From positions 1-9,176 of the forward strand of contig JAPHUU010000248.1 of NCBI GenBank assembly GCA_026193555.1: a DNA stretch of 9,176 nucleotides, in the 5' to 3' direction. The notes below the pieces were generated by a model that was given only the letters and a program-made list of their open reading frames with translations, was not told where the DNA came from and searched no databases. Both the position numbers and the translations under genes were made by a program. Numbering within the stretch: position 1 is the stretch's first letter; each line of letters opens with the position of its first letter. Positions 6,154 through 9,176 of this stretch are shown piece after piece. The stretch comes from Rhodanobacter sp. (lineage in GTDB: Bacteria; Pseudomonadota; Gammaproteobacteria; Xanthomonadales; Rhodanobacteraceae).

Positions 6154-8772
6154 TCATTCGTCGGCAGCGGGTGCCGAATCAATCACGCCGGAGCTGTCGT
6201 CATCGGTGGGGGCCAGAACATCGACGATTTCCGCCTCCTCGCCATTGTCCTCTTCCGCATCCAGGCGCATCACGCTGACCAGGATTTCATCCGCCGGAAG
6301 CCGGATCAGGGTGACACCCTGGGTGTTGCGGCTCAGCTGTGATACCTCGGCCACCCGAGTCCGCACCAGCGTGCCCTGGTCGGAGATCAGCATCAGCTCG
6401 TGCGCCTCGGTGACCTGCACGGCAGCCACCAGCGAGCCGTTGCGTTCGGAGCACTGGATGCCGATCACGCCCTGGGTACCACGGCCTTTCTTGGTGAACT
6501 CGACCAACTCGGTTCGCTTGCCATAGCCGCGAGCGGTCGCGGTGAGGATGTCACCTTCGGCGGCGACGATCAGCGAGACCACTTCCGCATTCTCCGCCAG
6601 CCGCATGCCACGCACGCCGGCGGCCGTTCGGCCCATGGATCGCACGGTGTTCTCGTCGAAACGATTCACCTTGCCGTTGGAGGCGAACAACAGCACATCG
6701 CTGTTGCCGTCGGTAAGCTCCACATTGACCAATGCATCGCCATCGTTGAGCTTGATCGCGAGCTTGCCTTTCTGCAGTTGGAACGCGAACTCGGTCAATG
6801 GAGTCTTTTTGACCGTGCCGTTCCTGGTCGCGAAGAACACGAAACGATCTTCGCTGTACTCGCGGATCGGCAGTACCGCCTGCACCTTCTCGCCCTCGCC
6901 CAGCGGCAACAGGTTGATGATCGGCTTGCCGCGCGCGCCCGGACCCGCCTCGGGTATCTGGTACACCTTGAGCCAGTAGACGCGACCATTGCTGGTGAAG
7001 GTGAGCAGGGTGTCATGGGTGTTGACCACCCACAGCTGCTCGACGACATCCTCGTCCTTCAACGCCGACGCCGAACGGCCCTTGCCGCCACGACGCTGCG
7101 AACGGTAGGTGCTGGCCGGCTGACGCTTGATGTAGCCGGTGTGCGACAGGGTGACCACCATGTCTTCGGGCGCGATCAGGTCGAGTACGTTGAGGTCTTC
7201 CTGCGAATGTTGGATCTCGGTGCGGCGGGCATCGCCGAATTCGGCCTTGACCGCATCCAGCTCGCCACGGATCACCTCGAGCAGACGCCCGGGGTTTTCC
7301 AGGATCTCGATCAGGCCACGAATCGTCTCGAGGATCTGCCGGTATTCGTCAGACAGCTTGTCCTGCTCCAGCCCGGTCAGGCGGTGCAGTCGCATCGCCA
7401 GGATTTCCAGCGCCTGCGTTTCGGACAACTGGTAACCATCATCCTTCAGGCCATCACGCGGGTCCATTTCCTCGGGGCGCGACGCATGCGCGCCGGTGGC
7501 TGACAGAAGTGCGCGTACCAGACCGGCCTCCCAGCGCCGGGAAACCATGCGCTCGCGCGCTTCGGCTGGTGAAGCCGAGGTCTTGATCAGCTCGATCATC
7601 TCGTCGATGTTGGCCAACGCAACGGTGAGGCCTTCGAGGATGTGCGCACGGGCCCGCGCCTTGCGCAGCTCGAAAATCGTGCGGCGGGTGACTACCTCGC
7701 GACGATGACGGATGAACGCCTCAAGGATGTCTTTCAGGTTCAGCAGGCGTGGCTGGCCATCCAGCAGCGCCACCATGTTGATACCGAAGGTGACCTGCAG
7801 CTGGGTCTGCTGGAACAGGTTGTTGAGCACCACGTCACCCATCGAATCGCGACGGATCTCGATCACGATGCGCATGCCGTCCTTGTCGGATTCGTCGCGC
7901 AGCTCGCTGATGCCTTCGAGCTTCTTTTCCTTTACCAGCTCTGCGATCTTCTCGATCAGCCGCGCCTTGTTCACCTGGTACGGCAGTTCGTGGACGATGA
8001 TCGTCTCGCGACCGTTCGCCTCGGTTTCCACCTCGGCCCTGGCGCGCACAAGGATGCGTCCACGACCGGTACGGTATGCCTCGATGATGCCGGAAGAACC
8101 GTTGATGATGCCGTAGGTCGGGAAATCCGGCCCCGGGATGTACTGCATCAACTCTTCGATGCCAAGAGCAGGCTCGTCGATCAACGCGATCGTCGCCGCG
8201 ATTACCTCGTTGAGATTGTGCGGCGGAATATTGGTGGCCATGCCCACCGCGATACCGGCCGACCCATTGACCAGCAGGTTCGGCACCCGCGATGGCAGCA
8301 CCAGCGGCTCGCGCTCGCTCTCGTCATAGTTGAAACCGAAATCGACTGTTTCCTTGTCGATGTCGGCAAGCAGCTCGTGCGTGAGCCGCGACATGCGCAC
8401 TTCGGTGTATCGCATCGCGGCGGCATTGTCGCCATCGACCGAACCGAAGTTGCCTTGGCCATCGACCAGCATGTAGCGCAGCGAAAACGGCTGCGCCATG
8501 CGCACGATCGCGTCGTATACCGACTGATCGCCATGCGGATGGTATTTACCAATCACGTCACCGACCACGCGGGCCGATTTCTTGTACGGCTTGTTCCAGA
8601 CGTTGCCCAGTTCGTTCATCGCGAACAATACACGACGGTGCACGGGTTTCAGACCATCACGGACATCCGGCAGAGCGCGGCCAACGATGACGCTCATGGC
8701 GTAGTCGAGGTAGCTCTGGCGCATCTCGTCTTCAATGTTGACGCGGATGATTTCTTTGGCGAACTCTGCCAT
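6154..8772 (-). CDS. gyrA: DNA gyrase subunit A
   Basis: Predicted 872-aa GyrA, the breakage-reunion subunit of the A2B2 type II topoisomerase that introduces negative supercoils using ATP hydrolysed by GyrB. It is near-collinear with the 875-aa E. coli protein. The winged-helix and tower region has the active-site Arg121-Tyr122 pair in AMRYTE. The coiled-coil and gate region follows, and the C-terminal beta-pinwheel carries the GyrA box QRRGGKG at 559-565, which marks gyrase rather than topoisomerase IV ParC. An acidic tail covers about 838-872. In the quinolone region the motif is [10 protein letters not shown]: position 83 is Gln where E. coli has Ser, while Asp87 is kept. I start at the ATG at 8772, preceded 7 nt upstream by GGGAAG; a TTG codon directly before it is in frame but unlikely. 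The gene ends in its own terminator and does not overlap its neighbours. Confidence 0.98.
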   Translation of the reverse strand: MAEFAKEIIRVNIEDEMRQSYLDYAMSVIVGRALPDVRDGLKPVHRRVLFAMNELGNVWNKPYKKSARVVGDVIGKYHPHGDQSVYDAIVRMAQPFSLRYMLVDGQGNFGSVDGDNAAAMRYTEVRMSRLTHELLADIDKETVDFGFNYDESEREPLVLPSRVPNLLVNGSAGIAVGMATNIPPHNLNEVIAATIALIDEPALGIEELMQYIPGPDFPTYGIINGSSGIIEAYRTGRGRILVRARAEVETEANGRETIIVHELPYQVNKARLIEKIAELVKEKKLEGISELRDESDKDGMRIVIEIRRDSMGDVVLNNLFQQTQLQVTFGINMVALLDGQPRLLNLKDILEAFIRHRREVVTRRTIFELRKARARAHILEGLTVALANIDEMIELIKTSASPAEARERMVSRRWEAGLVRALLSATGAHASRPEEMDPRDGLKDDGYQLSETQALEILAMRLHRLTGLEQDKLSDEYRQILETIRGLIEILENPGRLLEVIRGELDAVKAEFGDARRTEIQHSQEDLNVLDLIAPEDMVVTLSHTGYIKRQPASTYRSQRRGGKGRSASALKDEDVVEQLWVVNTHDTLLTFTSNGRVYWLKVYQIPEAGPGARGKPIINLLPLGEGEKVQAVLPIREYSEDRFVFFATRNGTVKKTPLTEFAFQLQKGKLAIKLNDGDALVNVELTDGNSDVLLFASNGKVNRFDENTVRSMGRTAAGVRGMRLAENAEVVSLIVAAEGDILTATARGYGKRTELVEFTKKGRGTQGVIGIQCSERNGSLVAAVQVTEAHELMLISDQGTLVRTRVAEVSQLSRNTQGVTLIRLPADEILVSVMRLDAEEDNGEEAEIVDVLAPTDDDSSGVIDSAPAADE

Positions 8773-8794
8773 CAAACGGCTTCCCTGGATAACG

Positions 8795-8826
8795 AAAAAA
8801 GGGCGCTGGCAACGTGCCTCAAGCGC
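8795..8826 (-). promoter_or_regulatory. Terminator-like hairpin in the gyrA leader
   Basis: Read on the minus strand, GCGCT (8826-8822), a 3-nt bulge, GGCA, a CGT loop, TGCC and AGCGC (8807-8803) form a 9-bp bulged stem. CC and six T (8800-8795) follow. The layout is that of an intrinsic terminator, about 22 nt before the gyrA start codon and downstream of the predicted gyrA promoter. It could be a leaky terminator for the upstream GtrA-like gene, an attenuator of gyrA, or both. The bulge and the CC before the T-run argue for only partial strength. Confidence 0.5.
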
Positions 8827-8856
8827 ATGCGCAAGCGGCCCGAAATCAACCTGAAG

Positions 8857-8865
8857 AGTGTATCA
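8857..8865 (-). promoter_or_regulatory. Predicted extended -10 promoter of gyrA
   Basis: On the minus strand TGATACACT reads as an extended -10 element: TG, one base, then TACACT, with 4 of 6 matches to TATAAT. No good -35 lies 16-18 bp upstream, which is tolerated by extended -10 promoters. The implied leader is about 75-80 nt. It lies between the end of the GtrA-like gene and gyrA, as expected. Consensus prediction only. Confidence 0.4.
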
Positions 8866-8911
8866 CGAACGCCGCGACAAAGGTAGTATTTAGTCTTTGA
8901 AAATCAACAAC

Positions 8912-9176
8912 TTACACAACACCTTTGGGACGCTTGAAAAGCATGCCGCGCGCTGTCGAAAAATTGACCACGGCGGCCACCGCCGAACCAGCCGCCGCAG
9001 CTACCGCAGGCCAGCGATGCAGTACCACAAAATGGAACAACAGCAGTGCGTAGATCCCGTAATTGATCAGCGCGCCAAGGCTCATCAAGCCGACCCAGTG
9101 CAGCCATTCGGCATGCGCTGCACGATCGCTGCGTCGCGTGGCGAAGGTGTAGCGCCGGTTCCACCACCAGGTGAAC
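8912..9176 (-). CDS. GtrA-family membrane protein, 3' part only
   Basis: The frame read from 9175 to the TAA at 8914-8912 gives 87 residues beginning FTWWWNRRYTF, and the 5' end lies outside the window. An aromatic-rich N-R-x-Y/W-T-F motif between membrane helices is the hallmark of the GtrA/DPMS flippase-like family. Those proteins are about 120-150 aa with four transmembrane segments. Two hydrophobic segments follow the motif here: about residues 23-52 of the visible part, then an Ala/Val-rich stretch, ending in a basic tail MLFKRPKGVV. GtrA-like proteins are thought to move polyprenol-linked sugars across the cytoplasmic membrane for O-antigen or cell-wall glycosylation. The substrate here cannot be told. 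The open frame at 8904-9167 is an out-of-register shadow of this gene. Confidence 0.72.
   Translation of the reverse strand, partial: FTWWWNRRYTFATRRSDRAAHAEWLHWVGLMSLGALINYGIYALLLFHFVVLHRWPAVAAAAGSAVAAVVNFSTARGMLFKRPKGVV

Noticed and set aside
5920..6342. Plus-strand open frame with an internal start at 6004 (MSEWEFYVRG...)
   Set aside because: Its ribosome site is weak, it resembles no family I know, and it would run through the gyrA terminator and antisense into gyrA.
6400..8886. Two long plus-strand open frames (367 and 414 aa) opposite gyrA
   Set aside because: Complementary-frame shadows of the conserved gyrA coding sequence.
8904..9167. 87-aa minus-strand open frame rich in Cys, Gly and Arg
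   Set aside because: A neighbouring frame, open to the window edge, encodes a GtrA-type NRRYTF motif and membrane segments; this frame is its shadow.

Overview
This window is core, housekeeping chromosome from a high-GC gammaproteobacterium. I favour the Xanthomonadales (Xanthomonadaceae or Rhodanobacteraceae). The reasons are the divergent rluC/rne pair typical of gammaproteobacteria, a GacA/UvrY-type regulator, a GyrA almost collinear with the E. coli protein, and a glutamine at GyrA position 83, which I recall from Stenotrophomonas/Xanthomonas relatives. The family-level placement is inference.

Layout, left to right. phhB (103-444, +) encodes pterin-4a-carbinolamine dehydratase and runs tail to tail, with no spacer, into rluC (445-1443, -), a 23S rRNA pseudouridine synthase. 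A 334-bp divergent intergenic region follows. It carries a good sigma70-type promoter whose -35 touches the rluC start codon, and then a roughly 300-nt leader rich in stem-loops. The leader precedes rne (1778-4960, +), the full-length 1060-aa RNase E. A strong bidirectional terminator (about 4985-5020) is shared with the convergent gacA/uvrY-type response regulator gene (5063-5716, -). About 390 bp with no convincing gene follows. Then come the gyrA terminator (6104-6131) and gyrA itself (6154-8772, -), encoding DNA gyrase subunit A. gyrA has an 85-nt leader with an extended -10 promoter and a terminator-like hairpin just before the ribosome binding site. The window ends inside a minus-strand gene for a GtrA-family membrane protein (8912-9176), whose 5' end lies beyond the window.

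Functionally the genes are unrelated housekeeping and global-regulation loci: rRNA modification and RNA decay (rluC, rne), post-transcriptional regulation through the Gac/Rsm (Csr) pathway (gacA), DNA supercoiling (gyrA), pterin recycling (phhB) and polyprenol-linked sugar transport (GtrA-like). I see no mobile element, CRISPR array, tRNA or rRNA, and no sign of a new multi-gene system. The points most worth a second look are regulatory: the structured rne leader, the interlocked rluC/rne start region, and the attenuator-like hairpin in the gyrA leader. The natural Gln83 in the quinolone region of GyrA also merits a check.
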